Position numbers and translations under genes: made by a program. The notes beneath the pieces are model-generated. The model ran no database searches, was not told where the DNA came from, and worked only from the letters and a program-made list of their open reading frames with translations. From assembly GCA_965229005.1 (NCBI GenBank), contig CBDDIP010000001.1, forward strand, positions 1,116,001 to 1,180,000: 64,000 bases of DNA, read 5' to 3'. Positions 26,595-39,300 of the stretch are shown here, piece by piece; within the stretch, counting starts at the first letter, position 1; each line of letters opens with the position of its first letter. Source of the stretch: CBDDIP01 sp965229005. GTDB lineage: Bacteria; Actinomycetota; Acidimicrobiia; Acidimicrobiales; Ilumatobacteraceae.

Positions 26595-27155
26595 ATGACC
26601 GTCGAGCTCTCCCTGCATGGCCTCGCCGAAGGGGTCGCCCTCGCCAGGCTGGCGGAACTGGGCGTCTCCCCCTCCGACGCCCGCATGGCGCCGTTCGGGC
26701 CGACCGGCCGTCGATGGACCGTGATGATCGGCATGCACGTCTTCGCCGTCGACGTCGATCCACCGTGCGTGGAGACCGGATCGGTGCGTGCATCGGTGTG
26801 GTTCGACGATGTGCAGATCGTGGACCGCCGCACGATGGCCGACGTCTTGGCGTCCTCCCCGCACCCGCGAAACAACCTCGGCAGCGCCAGAGTGGTGATG
26901 GAACGGGTGCAGCAGCGCGAGGTCATCGAGCGGGCGCGCGACACGCGCATCGTCGCCAACTCCACCGGTGTGCTCGGCGGGCTCGTCGCCGTGGCGGTCC
27001 TCATCGGCGGCGGGCCGCTCGCGTGGCCGCTGGCAGTCGCCGGCGCGGCAGTGATCGGTGCGGTCGTCATGCGCGTTCGGTCGCGTCGGCTGGTGTTGCG
27101 GCTGAGGCGTGCACCACACGACGTCGTCGCTTCCGCCACGCACGCGCTCAGGTGA
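26595..27155 (+). CDS. small membrane protein, unknown function
   Basis: The 186-aa product has about 120 soluble N-terminal residues (MTVELSLHGLAEG..., with a WTVMIGMHVFAVDVDPP core) and two hydrophobic helices near the C-terminus (about 127-160: GVLGGLVAVAVLIGGG and PLAVAGAAVIGAVVM), then a basic tail. It overlaps the convergent LysR gene by 8 bp. I do not recognise the family; the upstream 107 bp must carry its promoter and that of the divergent HTH gene. Confidence 0.7.
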   Translation: MTVELSLHGLAEGVALARLAELGVSPSDARMAPFGPTGRRWTVMIGMHVFAVDVDPPCVETGSVRASVWFDDVQIVDRRTMADVLASSPHPRNNLGSARVVMERVQQREVIERARDTRIVANSTGVLGGLVAVAVLIGGGPLAWPLAVAGAAVIGAVVMRVRSRRLVLRLRRAPHDVVASATHALR

Positions 27156-28059
27156 TCTCCTGGCCCGCCCCCTCCGCGGTCGCACGGCTGAGCAGCAGGC
27201 GCCACAACGCTGCAGCCGCAGGTGGGTGATCGGACCCTCGCTTCCGACACAGCACGTAGTCGACGGTCAACCCGTCGGCGAGTGGCCGCCAGCACCACCG
27301 GTCGTCGGCGAAGACGTCGGACAATCCAGCGCTGAGCACCAGCCCGCCCATTGCCGCAGCCATCTGGAACGCAGCTTGGACGTCGGGGGCGGAGATCGTG
27401 CGAACGTGCTCGACGCCACTGAGGTGGTGGTCGCGGTGCGCTGCGCCGTTGCGACCGCCGATCGAGACGATGGTCTCGCCGCCGAGGTCGGTGCGTTGGA
27501 TGGTCGCCGACGACTCGAGGCGATGACCGACCGGGAGGAACACGACCGTTGGCGCCGACTCGAGCAGCACCATCTCGACGTTGGGAAGATGCGGGCGTGA
27601 CAACCGGCTGTTGATGGCCAAGCCGATGTCGGCCTCGCCGGTGTCGACCATCCGCGCCGAGCCGTTGCCACGGACGTACACGCTCTCGACGTGCACCGAC
27701 CCCAACGTCCCCTCGAGCACCGGCAGGGCGTTCACCAGCCAGGTCACCAGCGGCGTCCTGTGCCCGGCGACGCGGATCACGGCCGGGGCACCCGATTGGA
27801 TCCTGCCCGCTTCGCGCAGCACCGACTCGCGCTGGTCCAGGAACGCCTGCAGGTAGGGCAGCACGCGCTCGCCGGCTCCGGTCAGCCGCGCTCCCGACGC
27901 ATCGCGCTCGAACATCGTCAACCCGAGACTTCGCTCGAGCTGCTGCACGTGGGCCGACACCGACGGCTGGGAGAGGTACAGACGGGCGGCCGCGCGCCGG
28001 AACGAGCCCACCTCCGCAACGGCGACCGCGCACTCGGCTTGGACAGGCGTGACGCTCAT
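27148..28059 (-). CDS. LysR-family transcriptional regulator
   Basis: The 303-aa product has the N-terminal LysR winged helix (AEVGSFRRAAARLYLSQPSV, SAHVQQLERSLGLTMFERD, RLTGAGERVLPYLQ) and a periplasmic-binding-like effector domain (about 90-295). The ATG at 28059 follows GGGAG. LysR proteins bind upstream of divergent genes and respond to a small molecule; the divergent neighbour is the Hsp70-membrane fusion, 185 bp away. The effector is unknown. Confidence 0.92.
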   Translation of the reverse strand: MSVTPVQAECAVAVAEVGSFRRAAARLYLSQPSVSAHVQQLERSLGLTMFERDASGARLTGAGERVLPYLQAFLDQRESVLREAGRIQSGAPAVIRVAGHRTPLVTWLVNALPVLEGTLGSVHVESVYVRGNGSARMVDTGEADIGLAINSRLSRPHLPNVEMVLLESAPTVVFLPVGHRLESSATIQRTDLGGETIVSIGGRNGAAHRDHHLSGVEHVRTISAPDVQAAFQMAAAMGGLVLSAGLSDVFADDRWCWRPLADGLTVDYVLCRKRGSDHPPAAAALWRLLLSRATAEGAGQEIT

Positions 28060-28244
28060 CGGGCTCCCATCGCCAGCGCGTCGACGATCGCAGCGTAACG
28101 GGGCTGGGTGACGTCCACGAACACTGGAGACGGCCCCCGCGGCGAACGATGACGAGAACGGGATGGACGCCGCGCGGCGCCGTCCACGTCAGCATCGGGC
28201 ACGCGGCGCGGCGGCTAGGTTCTCCGAGGACTCCGGGGGGACAC

Positions 28245-30371
28245 ATGGGCTATGTCGTTGGCATCGACGTTGGCACCACCTTCACCGCGGCTGCCATCGC
28301 CAGGAGCGACGGCACCGTCGAACTGCTCAACCTCGGTGGGAGGACCGCGTCGATCCCGTCGGTCGTGCTCCCACGCGAGAACGGCGAGGTGCTCGTCGGT
28401 GAAGCAGCCGAGTCGCGCTCCAGCATCGACCCCACCCGCGTCGCGCGGGAGTTCAAACGGCGCCTCGGCGACCCCATTCCGTTGATCCTCGGCGGCGCTC
28501 CGTATTCGGCCCAGGCACTGACGACGTTGCTGCTGCGCCACGTTCGCAGCTCCGTCGAGCGGCAGATGGGTGGACCGCCCGAGCTCATCGTCGTCAGCCA
28601 CCCCGCGTCGTACAGCGAGTTCCGCCGCGATGCGCTGCTCAACTCGGCGATCGAGGCCGGCATCCCCGACGCTCATCTCGTCACCGAGCCGCATGCGGCG
28701 GCCAGCCACTACGACGCTCGCGCCACACTCGCCGAAGGTGAGGTGATCGCGCTCTACGACTTCGGCGGCGGCACGTTCGACATCGCCCTGATGCGCCGAA
28801 CGGCCGGCAACTTCGAGCTGCTCGGCGCGCCGGTCGGTGTGGAGAACCTCGGCGGGAGCGATTTCGACCTCGCCGTGCTGGAGCACGTCAACCAGCAGCT
28901 CGATGGCGGGCTGGACGAGCTCGGCACCAGCGACGAGTACACGCTCGCCGCGCTGGCGCGGCTGCGGCGCGACTGCCGCGACGCGAAGGAGCTGCTGTCG
29001 ACGGACACCGAGGCGTTCGTGACCGTCTTCTTGCCGGGCTCGACCGGTCAGGTGAAGCTGACCCGAGCCGATTTCGAGCGCCTCATCTGGTCGCGCATCG
29101 CCGAGACGGTCGTCGCGCTCCGGCGCGCCGTGGACGGCGCCGGCATCCAGCTCGACGACATCAGCCGCATCGTGCTCGTCGGCGGATCGTCACGGATCCC
29201 GACGATCCGCACTCGCGTCGCACGCGAGACCGGTCGGCCGATCGCCGAGGACATCGACGCCGAACATGCGGTCGCGCTCGGCGCGGCGCGCGTCGCGGCG
29301 ATGCAGGCCGGATGGACGGCAGCGCGAACCACGCCCACACCGCCACCGCCGCCCGCACCGCCGCCACCGCCCGCACCACCAGCCGCGCCACCGCCCGCGC
29401 CACCCGCCGATCCGCCGACACCGATCGAGCCCGCTCCCCCGGTCGCACCACCCCCGGTCGCACCTCCCCCGGTCGCAATGGCGCCCACACCACCGCCGCC
29501 CGCGCCGTCGCGTGGCGACGACCAACTCGATGTTGCAACGGCTCCAACAGGCCCGGTCCTGGTCAACGCGCGTGGCCTCGACCGCTCGCCCACGATCCTG
29601 CTCGTCGTTGCGGTCGTGCTCTCGTTCGCCGCCACCGGCGCGTCGATCGGAGGGTCGACGCTCACCGGATGGAGTGGCTCGCCGACCGTCGATCTGTCGG
29701 TGTTCGCCTTGCTGGTCCTGCCCCTGCTGGCGCTCGTGCTGCCGCGGAGGTACGACCCCTCGTGGTTCCTGGCCGGAGTCGCGCTCATCGAGGCCCCGCT
29801 CTTCCACGGCATCCTCGACAGCTGGCGCAACGGGCGGTTCAACATCGACGACCACGTCGTTGGTCTGCTCTTGCACCTCGCGGCCGGAGCAACGCTCGTC
29901 GTCGCCGCGATCGTGCAGCTCCGCAAGCGGGCCAGCCTTCGCGACCAACCGACCGCTCGTCCGTCGACCGTCGGGCTGCTGCTCGGCTTGGCGGCCGGGT
30001 TGAGCGTCGTGGCCTATGCGAAGTTCGGGGAGACGTCACTGAACGACACCGTTCTCGGCCGGACCTTTCGCCCGATCTCCGACGAGGCCTCGGTCGTGTT
30101 CGCGGTGATCGGTGTGCTCCTCATCGCCGCCACCGCTGCGGCGTGGCGTTCCACCCGGCTGACGTCGCTCGCCGCAGGAATCGCCCTGAGCGCCGGGCTC
30201 TACTTCAGCAAGTCGTACGACTTTCTCAGCGTCAACGGTGGAGTGCTCGAACGCGACGGTCGGTACGGCATCGCAGCAACGTTGCTGTGCGTCGTGGCGG
30301 GCGTGGTCCTGTTGATGCGGATCCCACGCCTTCTTGGCGGGGCGCGACGACGCAGGCCAGCAGGGAGCTGA
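28245..30371 (+). CDS. Hsp70-type ATPase domain fused to a polytopic membrane domain
   Basis: The 708-aa product starts with an Hsp70/actin-fold ATPase domain (1-350). It shows phosphate-1 GIDVGTTFTAAAIA, phosphate-2 LYDFGGGTFDIALM and the adenosine motif IVLVGGSSRIPTI. The usual substrate-binding domain is missing. Instead a Pro/Ala-rich linker (about 360-430) leads to about eight predicted membrane helices (about 445-700). It is therefore a membrane-held Hsp70 relative, presumably with the ATPase inside. The ATG at 28245 follows GGGGG and begins directly at the ATPase fold. It is divergent from a LysR gene. Client and role are unknown. Confidence 0.9.
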   Translation: MGYVVGIDVGTTFTAAAIARSDGTVELLNLGGRTASIPSVVLPRENGEVLVGEAAESRSSIDPTRVAREFKRRLGDPIPLILGGAPYSAQALTTLLLRHVRSSVERQMGGPPELIVVSHPASYSEFRRDALLNSAIEAGIPDAHLVTEPHAAASHYDARATLAEGEVIALYDFGGGTFDIALMRRTAGNFELLGAPVGVENLGGSDFDLAVLEHVNQQLDGGLDELGTSDEYTLAALARLRRDCRDAKELLSTDTEAFVTVFLPGSTGQVKLTRADFERLIWSRIAETVVALRRAVDGAGIQLDDISRIVLVGGSSRIPTIRTRVARETGRPIAEDIDAEHAVALGAARVAAMQAGWTAARTTPTPPPPPAPPPPPAPPAAPPPAPPADPPTPIEPAPPVAPPPVAPPPVAMAPTPPPPAPSRGDDQLDVATAPTGPVLVNARGLDRSPTILLVVAVVLSFAATGASIGGSTLTGWSGSPTVDLSVFALLVLPLLALVLPRRYDPSWFLAGVALIEAPLFHGILDSWRNGRFNIDDHVVGLLLHLAAGATLVVAAIVQLRKRASLRDQPTARPSTVGLLLGLAAGLSVVAYAKFGETSLNDTVLGRTFRPISDEASVVFAVIGVLLIAATAAAWRSTRLTSLAAGIALSAGLYFSKSYDFLSVNGGVLERDGRYGIAATLLCVVAGVVLLMRIPRLLGGARRRRPAGS

Positions 30372-30391
30372 CTCCCGGAGAGGGAGTCAGC
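30367..30391. terminator. perfect bidirectional hairpin shared by convergent genes
   Basis: GCTGACTCCC and GGGAGTCAGC form a perfect 10-bp stem with a 5-nt loop (GGAGA). The left arm contains the TGA of the Hsp70 fusion gene; the right arm contains, in complement, the TGA of the giant surface-protein gene. Position and symmetry suit a two-way terminator, although no long T-run follows on either side. Confidence 0.65.
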
Positions 30392-33300
30392 TCGAGGCCG
30401 ACGGTGTGCCGCGACCGCTGCGACGGCGACGGGTGATGAGCATGACGAACGCCCCGCCGCCGAGTAGCGCAACACCGAACGCCAGCAGTGTGGCGACGTC
30501 CGCGCCAGTGAACGGCAGTGGGCCCTTCACCACGACTGGCGGTGGAGTCGTGGTGGTGACGGGCGGTTCGACGGCAACCGCGCCGACGGTGGCTCGGGCG
30601 ATGTCGTCCTCGCTCGTCCCACCGTTGCCGGGGGTCGAGTCGACGTCGGTCTGGTCGGCGGTCATCACTTCGACGGTGTTGGTCAACGACCCCACGGTGT
30701 TCACCGTGGCGTCGTAGCTGAGCGTGATCGTCTGGCCGGCGGTGATGGACGGCACGGTCCAGGTGATCGCCGAGCCGCTGGCGGTGACGGTGCCACCGCC
30801 GGTCGAGGTCAGCGACGACCCGATCAGGGTGAGGCCCGCCGGCAAGGTGTCGACGATGCTCACGCCCGTCGCGGTGTGCGGCCCAGCGTTGTTCAACGCG
30901 ATGGCGTAGTGCACGGTGCTGCCAACGGTGGCGGCAGTGCTCGAGGCCGTCTTGGCCAGCGAGAGGTCGATCAGCTCCGGAACCTCGACGCAGGCGGTGG
31001 CCGTGGCCGGATCGCCGAAGGCCTCCACCCGAGTCGGCCGGCCGTCGCGCCCGGTCGGCGTCGCCGCTGCGACGACGGCCCCCACCGCACGGTCGATCGC
31101 CGGTGTTGCGGTGGTCGAGTTGAGCAGACCGGTGCCGGTCTCGCCGTTGTCGTTGATGCAGTCGAAGAGGTGCTCGGCGACGATCGCCGTCGTGTCGACC
31201 GCCACGGTGACCGTGTACGAGTGCATCGCGCCCGGATCGATGGCGACCTCTGAAGCAACGGTGACGTCCGTGGCGCCATCGAAGTCCGGGTTCACCGTCA
31301 CGTCGCCGGGAGCGGTGTTGGCCACCGAGACGTCGAGGACGGTGACGCCGGCGCCGAAGGAGAAGGTGTCGGTGAGCGTGTAGGCGCCGTCGCCGTCACC
31401 GACGTTGGCGACGGTGATGGTGTAGTCGAGCGTGTAGCGCCCGACGGAGCTGCCGGCGACCAGCGCACCGGCCTCCTTCGTGACACGCAGGTCGGACAGG
31501 GGCGCAGGCACGCACGCACTGGCCGGTCCGCTCCCCCACGGGCTGGACAGCTGCGCGGTGTTGAGGAACCCCGTGCCGTCACCGGCAACGTCGGTGCAAT
31601 CCGCAGCATCGGCGTTGATCGTCGGCGCCACGGTGGCGGTGATGGTCACGGTGTAGCGGTGCGTGGCCAACCCGGCGATGAGCGCGTCGTCGACGACGTT
31701 GGTGTCGTCGACGCCGTCCCACGACGCGTTCGGTGCCGGCGTAGCAGCGTCTGCGGCGGTGACGGTTGCGCCCGTGACGGTGATGCCGGCGCCGAACTGC
31801 GGCGCGTCGACCAGGTCGTAGTGACCTGTGCCGGCGGTGGTGTTGGTGACGACCACGCCGTAGGTGATCTCATAGGTGCCATCGTCATTGCGGGTCGGGC
31901 CGCTGGTGACCGTCTTGGTCACCGTGAGCGACGGCGTCGGCGGCGGGACGCAGGCGTCGACGGTCTCGGTGCCGGCGGGACTGGTGAGCGTGGCGTCGTT
32001 GCGCAGCCCCGTACCGGTCTCGTCGGTGTCGAGCGTGCAATCCGCGGAGGTCGTCGACGCGATGTCCTCGGTGTTGGCCGTGACCACCACGGTGTAGGTG
32101 TGGATCGCATGGCCGCGGATCGGCTGATCCGTTGCCAAGGTGAGATCGTCGACACCGTTCCACGTCGGGCTGACGACCGGCTCGTCGCCGATCGCCGTGC
32201 TGGTGGCCGATGCGGCGGCACCGGCGACCACGATGCCCGTGCCGAAGCGCAGTCGATCGGTGAGGGTGTAGCGCCCCGGGCCGTCACCGCTGTTGGTGAC
32301 GATCACGTGATAGGTGACGGTGGTCGTGCCGTCTGCGTTGAGCACGGTGCCGGCCACGGTCTTGGCGACCGACAGGTTCGGGTCCGCGACGGGCTGACAG
32401 GCCGAGTCGTCGACCGTCGCGCCGTCGTAGTCCAGGGAGGCGCTGTTGAGGTAGCCGGATGCTCCGGGTCCGCCGGTGCACGCACCCTCGCCGGGAGCGA
32501 CGAGCAACGGGTCGACGATGACGATGACCCGGTACGAGTGGATGCCGCCGGCCGGGATGAAGACCGACGTGGCAACGGTCGTGTCGTCGACGCCGTTCCA
32601 GCTGGTGCTGGCCGGAGTCGGACCGCTCACCGTCGTGGCGGTCGCCGAGATGATCGTGATCGCCCCGCCGAACGACAGGGTGTCGGTCAGGTCGTAGGTT
32701 CCTGCTCCGCCCGTGTTGGTGGCGGTGATCATGTAGGTGATCGTGTCGCGGCCGTCGGTGCCGTGCACCGGGGTTGCTGCCGACTTGTCGACGTGGATGT
32801 CCGGATCGGGTTCCGGCTCGCAGGCGATGGCCGTGATCGTCGTGTTCGAGAACGTCAGTGCCGCCGTGTTCAGGAAGCCGGTGCCGGTCTCGGTGATGTC
32901 GAGCTGGCAGTCGGTGGCCTCGATCGACGTGGCGCCGGCGATCGAGCCGGTGACCGTCACCGTGTAGATCTCCTGCGATTGCGCGGCGATCGGATCACCG
33001 GACACCACCGCGGTGAGGGTGGTGCCGTTCCAGGCGGCGACGGTTGCGCCAGCCGGATCGGTCATCGACGCAGTGGTGATGGTGATGCCGTCACCGAACA
33101 TCAGCGTGTCGGAGAGGTCATAGACCCCGGCGCCGTCGCCGGTGTTGGCCACGCGGATCTCGTAGGTGCGGGTGAACGCGCCCGTCGCATCGACCGTGGC
33201 CGGCCCGACCACCGTCTTGGTGATCGAGACGATCGCCTTCGGGATCGGCGCGCAGGCCGCGCTGGTGGCGTCGCCGGCGAGCACGTGCACCGTGGCTTCG

Positions 33301-36300
33301 TTCATGAAGCCCAGGTTCGGCGGCGTGCCGGTGCCGCAGTCGCGCACCGGATCCGGCACGGACGGAGCGACGGTCGTCAGCACGTCGACGTGGTAGCGGT
33401 GGAGCTCGCCGGGCGCCAGCGGTCGCGGCGTGGTGACGATGCTGGGCAGTGGATCGGCCGAGAGACCACCGGGCACGGTGTTGGTCACGGTGGCGCTGTC
33501 GACGGTGACGCCGGTCGGGAAGTGGGTGGCGTCGTCGAGCGTGTAGGTGCCCCATCCGGCACCGTTGTTGACGACGTCGATGTCGTAGCCGACGAGGATC
33601 CGTCCATCCAGCTGCAGCACCGGGGCACCGGACACCGTCTTGGTGACGACGATGCCCGGCAGCGGCGCCGGTTCACACGCGTTGGCGGTCTGGCTCCCGG
33701 CGCTCGTCGTGAGCGTGGTGTCGTTGCGGAAGCCGGTGCCGGTCTCGCCGGTGCCCAGTGTGCAATCGGCGGCAGTGGTCGAGGTGAGGCCCCACGTGTT
33801 GGCGCGCACGGTGACGTCGTAGGTGTGAGTCGCCCGGCCGGCGATCGCCACCGCGGTGGCCACCCTGGTGTCGCCCACGCCGTCGAAGCCGCCATTGGTG
33901 GCGATCGACCCGGGACTGATGTTGGCCACGCCGACGGACACGACCGTGATGCCGCTCCCGAAGCGGAGCTGGTCGTCGAGGTCGTAGCGACCGGGTCCGT
34001 CGGCGGTGTTGGTGACGAGGATCCGGTACGTGAGCGAGGACGTGCCGTCGACGTTGTCGATCGGGCCGGCCGTGACGGTCTTGGTGATCGTCAGGCTCGG
34101 GTCGGGGACCGATCCGCAGCCGGTGTCGATGGAGGTGCTGCCGTCGGCCGATGCCGACGCCTCGTTGAGGAACCCGGTGCCCTGCTCGCCAACGGTGAGG
34201 ATGCAGTCGTTGACCGAGGACGTCGACGTCGACGGATCGACGGTGGCCACGACGGTGACCGTGTAGGTGTGGGTGGCCGCGTGGGCGATCGGTGCCGAGG
34301 CCACGACGGTCGGGTCGGACAGGCCGTTCCAGGTGGCCAACGGGGTGATGCCCGCCTGGTCCACGGTGATCGACGCCGACACGACCGACAGGTCGCCACC
34401 GAAGTGCAGGGCGTCGTCGAGCGCGTAGGTCGTGTCCGCTCCGGCGTTGGTGACCACCACGGTGTAGACCGCGGTGTACTGGCCGGTGGCGCTGTCGAAC
34501 GTGATCGTCGGGTCGCTCTTGTCGACAGCGACGTTGCCGAGCACGTCGACCGCTGCGTCGTCGGAGTCCACCACGTCCGGCACCCCCGGCAGATCCGCTC
34601 CGGAGCCGCTCACGGGGTTGCCGCTGGCGTCGGCGACGTTGACGAAGTCGGTGAAGACTGCGGCGAGGGTGCATGTGCCCGTCCAGATCTCACCGATGTC
34701 GAGGCGGCCGTTGCCGTTCGGGTCGGGGTCGAGCGAGATCGGCGAGCACGTGTTGTCGACGAGCTGGATGCTGCCGAGCGCCGTGTCGCCGGTGTTGGTG
34801 ATGGTGAAGTCGAAGGTGACCGGCGTGCCGTACGCCGCCGTGTGGACTGCGCCGTCGGTGGTGCCCCGGGCGACCTTGACGAGCGAGATCGACGGGTTGA
34901 CGACGTCGACCGACGCAGTGTCGGTGGTGGTGATGTCATCGGATGGATCCGTGAGGTCGCCGCCCGGAACGTCGGCGCCCGCCGTCGCCGTGTTCAGCAG
35001 ATCGGTGGTCATCGCCGTCTCGACGTAGAACGTCACGCTCTCGCCGGGCAGGAGCACGGCCGGATCGCCCGACAGCAGGACCACGCCCGCGGTCGACGAG
35101 ATGCCGAGCAGCGGGTCGGCCAGGCTGACGCCGAACAGCGTCACGGTGCTCGTGTTGGTGATCGTGAAGACGTAGGTGATCGGGGTGCCCGCGATGCCGG
35201 TGACGAGCTCGCTGCCCGGCGCGCCGGCACCGCTGTCATGGCCCAGGTAGACCGTCTTCTGCAGCGTGATCCCCGTCGACGTGGTCGCCGGGACGGTGAC
35301 CCCGTCGGTCGCGGTGACGTCCGGGCCGCGGGGCGGCGTGCCGGTGGCGGTTGCCGAGTTGGTGACGTGCCCGGCATCGAGGTCGGCCTGGCCGATCGTG
35401 TACGACGCCGAGCAGGTGACGCCGATGTCCGTCGTCGACTGTCCGATCGCCAGGGCGATCGAACCGTTGGCCACCGGAGCGCAGACGATCGGCGACAGAC
35501 CGGGCAGGACGTCGGCGACGGTGATCGCGGAGAGCGGCACGTTGCCGGTGTTGGTGATCACGAACGAGTAGTGGATGACGTCGTTGACCGCCGTGTAGGT
35601 CACGAGGTCGGCGGTCTTGTCGATCGAGATCGACGGCCGAGCGACGGGGTTGGTCGGCGTGCACGACGAGCACGTGCCACCGCTCGAGGTGACGACGTTC
35701 GACACCGTCATGGTCCCCGGCGGGATGGCTCCGACGGTGAGCGTGAACGTTCGCGTCAGCGAGCTGTTGGCCGGCACGGTGATGGTCTGGGTGCACGAGG
35801 TGCCGGCCGGGGTCGGGTTGGTGCACGACCAGCCTTCACCGGTTCCGGTGTACGTGGTGTTCGTCGGGACGACGTCCGTCAGGGTCGTCGTCGCCGCGAC
35901 CCCACCGATGTTGGTGGTGACGATCGTGTAGACGACCACGTCACCGGCGAACACCGGCGTGCTGGTGGTTGCCGGCTGCCCGTTGACGCTGGTGACGACC
36001 TTCGTCGTGTCGAGCTTGGCGACGGTGGGGTTGGTCGGGTTGCACGACGAGCAGGTGCCGCCGCTGGAGGCGACGACGTTGCCGACGGTCAGCGTGCCGA
36101 CCGGCAGCGTGCCCACGGTGAGCGTGAACGTGCGCGTCACCGAGCTGTTTGCCGCGACCGAGATGGTCTGCGTGCACGAGGTGCCCGCGACGGTCGGGTT
36201 GGTGCACGACCAACCTTCACCGGAGCCGGTGTAGGTGGTGTTGACCGGGACGACATCGGTGAGCGTCGTCGACGCCGCGGAGCCACCGGTGTTGGTGGTG

Positions 36301-39300
36301 ACGATCGTGTAGACGACCACATCGCCCGCCTTCACCGGCGTGGCCGAGGTTGCTGCCGCACCGTTGACGGTCGTGACGATCTTCGTCGTGTCCAGCACCG
36401 GGACGGTCGGGTTCGACGGGTTGCACGACGAGCACGTGCCACCGCTCGAAGCGACGACGTTGCCGACGGTCAGCGTGCCGACCGGCAGGGTGCCCACGGT
36501 GAGCGTGAAGGTGTTGGTGATCGAGCTGTTCGCCGGGACCGAGATCGTCTGCGTGCACGAGGTGCCCGCCGCGGTCGGGTTGGTGCACGACCAGCCCTCA
36601 CCCGAACCCGTGTAGGTGGTGTTCGTGGGCACGACGTCCGTCAGCGTGGTGGTGCCAGAGGAGCCGCCGGTGTTCGTGGTGACGATCGTGTAGACGATCA
36701 CGTCACCGGCCTTCACCTGCGTCGCCGGCGTCGCTGGCGCACCATTGACCGACGTGACCACCTTCGTCGTGTTGAGCGTGGGGGTCGTCGGGTTCGACGG
36801 GTTGCACGACGAGCACGTGCCACCGCTCGACGCAGCGAGGTTGGCAACCGTCTGGGTTCCCGCCGGCAGCGTGGCAACGGTGAGCGTGAACGTGCGCGTG
36901 ACGGAGCTGTTCGCCGGCACCGAGATCGTCTGCGTGCACGACGTGCCCGCTGCCGCGGGCGCGGTGCACGACCAGCCCTCCCCCGAACCGGTGTAGGTCG
37001 TGTTGGTCGGCACGACATCGGTGAGGGTCGTCGTACCGGTCGAGCCGCCGGTGTTGGCGGTGACGATCGTGTAGACGACCACGTCACCGGCCTTCACCTG
37101 CGTCGCCGGCGTCGCCGCCGCACCGTTCACCGACGAGACCACCTTCGTCGTGTTCAACGTCGGCGTCGTCGGGTTCGACGGGTTGCACGACGAACACGTC
37201 CCGCCACTCGACGCGACCACGTTGCCCACCGTGAGCGTGCCCGCCGGCAGCGTGCCGACCGTGAGCGTGAACGTGCGCGTCACCGAGCTGTTCGCCAGGA
37301 CCGAGATCGTCTGGGTGCACGACGCGCCGGCGGCGGTCGGGTTGGTGCACGACCAACCCTCGCCCGAACCCGTGTAGGTGGTGTTCGTGGGGACGACGTC
37401 CGTCAGCGTGGTCGTGCCGGTCGAGCCACCGGTGTTGGTGGTGACGATCGTGTAGACGATGACGTCACCGGCCTTCACCTGCGTCGCCGGGGTTGCCGGC
37501 GCACCGTTCACGCTCGTGACCACCTTGGTGGTGTTCAGCGTCGGGGTCGTCGGGTTCGACGGGTTGCACGACGAGCACGTGCCACCACTCGACGCGACCA
37601 CGTTGCCCACGGTCTGCGTGCCCGCCGGCAACACCCCGACGGTCAGCGTGAAGGTCGCAGTGATCGAGCCGTTCGCCGGGACTGCGATCGTTTGCGCGCA
37701 CGAGGTGCCCGCTGGGGCCGGCGCGAGGCACGACCACCCCTCGCCGCTGCCCGTGTAGCTGGTGTTCGTGGGGACGACATCGGTGAGCGTCGTCGAGCCG
37801 GCCGAGCCGCCGGTGTTGGTGGTGACGATCGTGTAGACGATGACGTCACCGGCCTTCACCTGCGTCGCCGGGGTTGCCGGCGCACCGTTCACGCTCGTGA
37901 CCACCTTGGTGGTGTTCAGCGTCGGGGTCGTCGGGTTCGACGGGTTGCACGACGAACACGTGCCTCCACTCGACGCGACCACGTTGCCGACGGTCTGCGT
38001 GCCCGCCGGCAGGGTGCCGACCGTGAGCGTGAACGTTCGCGTCACCGAGCTGTTGGCAGCCACGGAGATGTTCTGCGTGCACGACGCACCGGCCGCGGTC
38101 GGGTTGGTGCACGACCACCCCTCTCCCGAGCCGGTGTACGTGGTGTTGACCGGGACGACATCGGTGAGGGTCGTCGAGCCAGCGGACCCACCGGTGTTGG
38201 TGGTGACGATCGAGTAGACGATCACGTCGCCCGCCTTCACCTGCGTTGCCGGCGTCGCCGCTGCACCATTGACGGTCGTGACGACCTTCGTCGTGTTCAA
38301 CGTCGGCGTCGTCGGGTTCGACGGGTTGCACGACGAACACGTGCCACCGCTCGACGCGACCACGTTGCCGACCGTCTGCGTGCCCGCCGGCAGCGTGCCG
38401 ACCGTCAGCGTGAAGGTGTTGGTGGTCGAGCCATTGGCCGGTACCGAGATCGTCTGCGTGCACGACGTGCCCGCAGCCGCGGGCGCGGTGCACGACCAGC
38501 CCTCACCGGAACCGGTGTAGGAGGTGTTCGTCGGAACGACGTCGGTGAGGGTGGTGGTCCCGACCGATCCACCGGTGTTGGTGGTGACGATCGTGTACAC
38601 GATGACGTCGCCGGGCTTCACCTGCGTGGCCGGGGTTGCCGCTGCACCGTTGACTGACGTGACCACCTTCGTCGTGTTCAACGTCGGTGTCGTCGGGTTC
38701 GACGGGTTGCACGACGAACACGTCCCACCGCTCGAGGCAACGACGTTGCCGACGGTCTGCGTGCCGGCCGGCAACGCGCCGACCGTGAGCGTGAACGTGC
38801 GCGTCACCGAGCCGTTCGCCGGCACCGAGACGAGCTGGGTGCACGACGTACCCGCAGCCGCCGGCGCGGCGCACGACCAGCCCTCACCGGAACCGGTGTA
38901 GGAGGTGTTCGTCGGGACGATGTCGGTGAGCGTCGTCGAGCCCACCGAGCCGCCGGTGTTGGCGGTGACGATCGAGTAGACGATGACGTCGCCGGCCTTG
39001 ACCTGCGTCGTCGGAGTGGCGCCCGCGCCGTTCACCGTCGTGGCCACCTTGGTCGTGTTCAGCGCCGGCACCGTCGGGTTCGACGGGTTGCACGACGAGC
39101 AGGTGCCAGCGCTGGACGCAACGAGGTTGCCGACCGTCAGCGTCCCCGCCGGCAAGGTGCCGACCGTGAGCGTGAACGTGCGCGTGAGCGAACTGTTCGC
39201 CGGGACGGAGATCGTCTGCGTGCACGACGTACCGGCGGCAGCGGGAGCGGTGCACGACCAACCCTGGCCGGAGCCGGTGTAGGTGGTGTTGACGGGCACC

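Noticed and set aside
31659..38657. A 2332-codon open frame on the plus strand opposite the giant surface-protein gene
   Set aside because: It is Arg/Asp/Gly-rich, repeats with the period of the opposite gene and has no domain sense; it is a shadow of the minus-strand repeats in high-G+C DNA.
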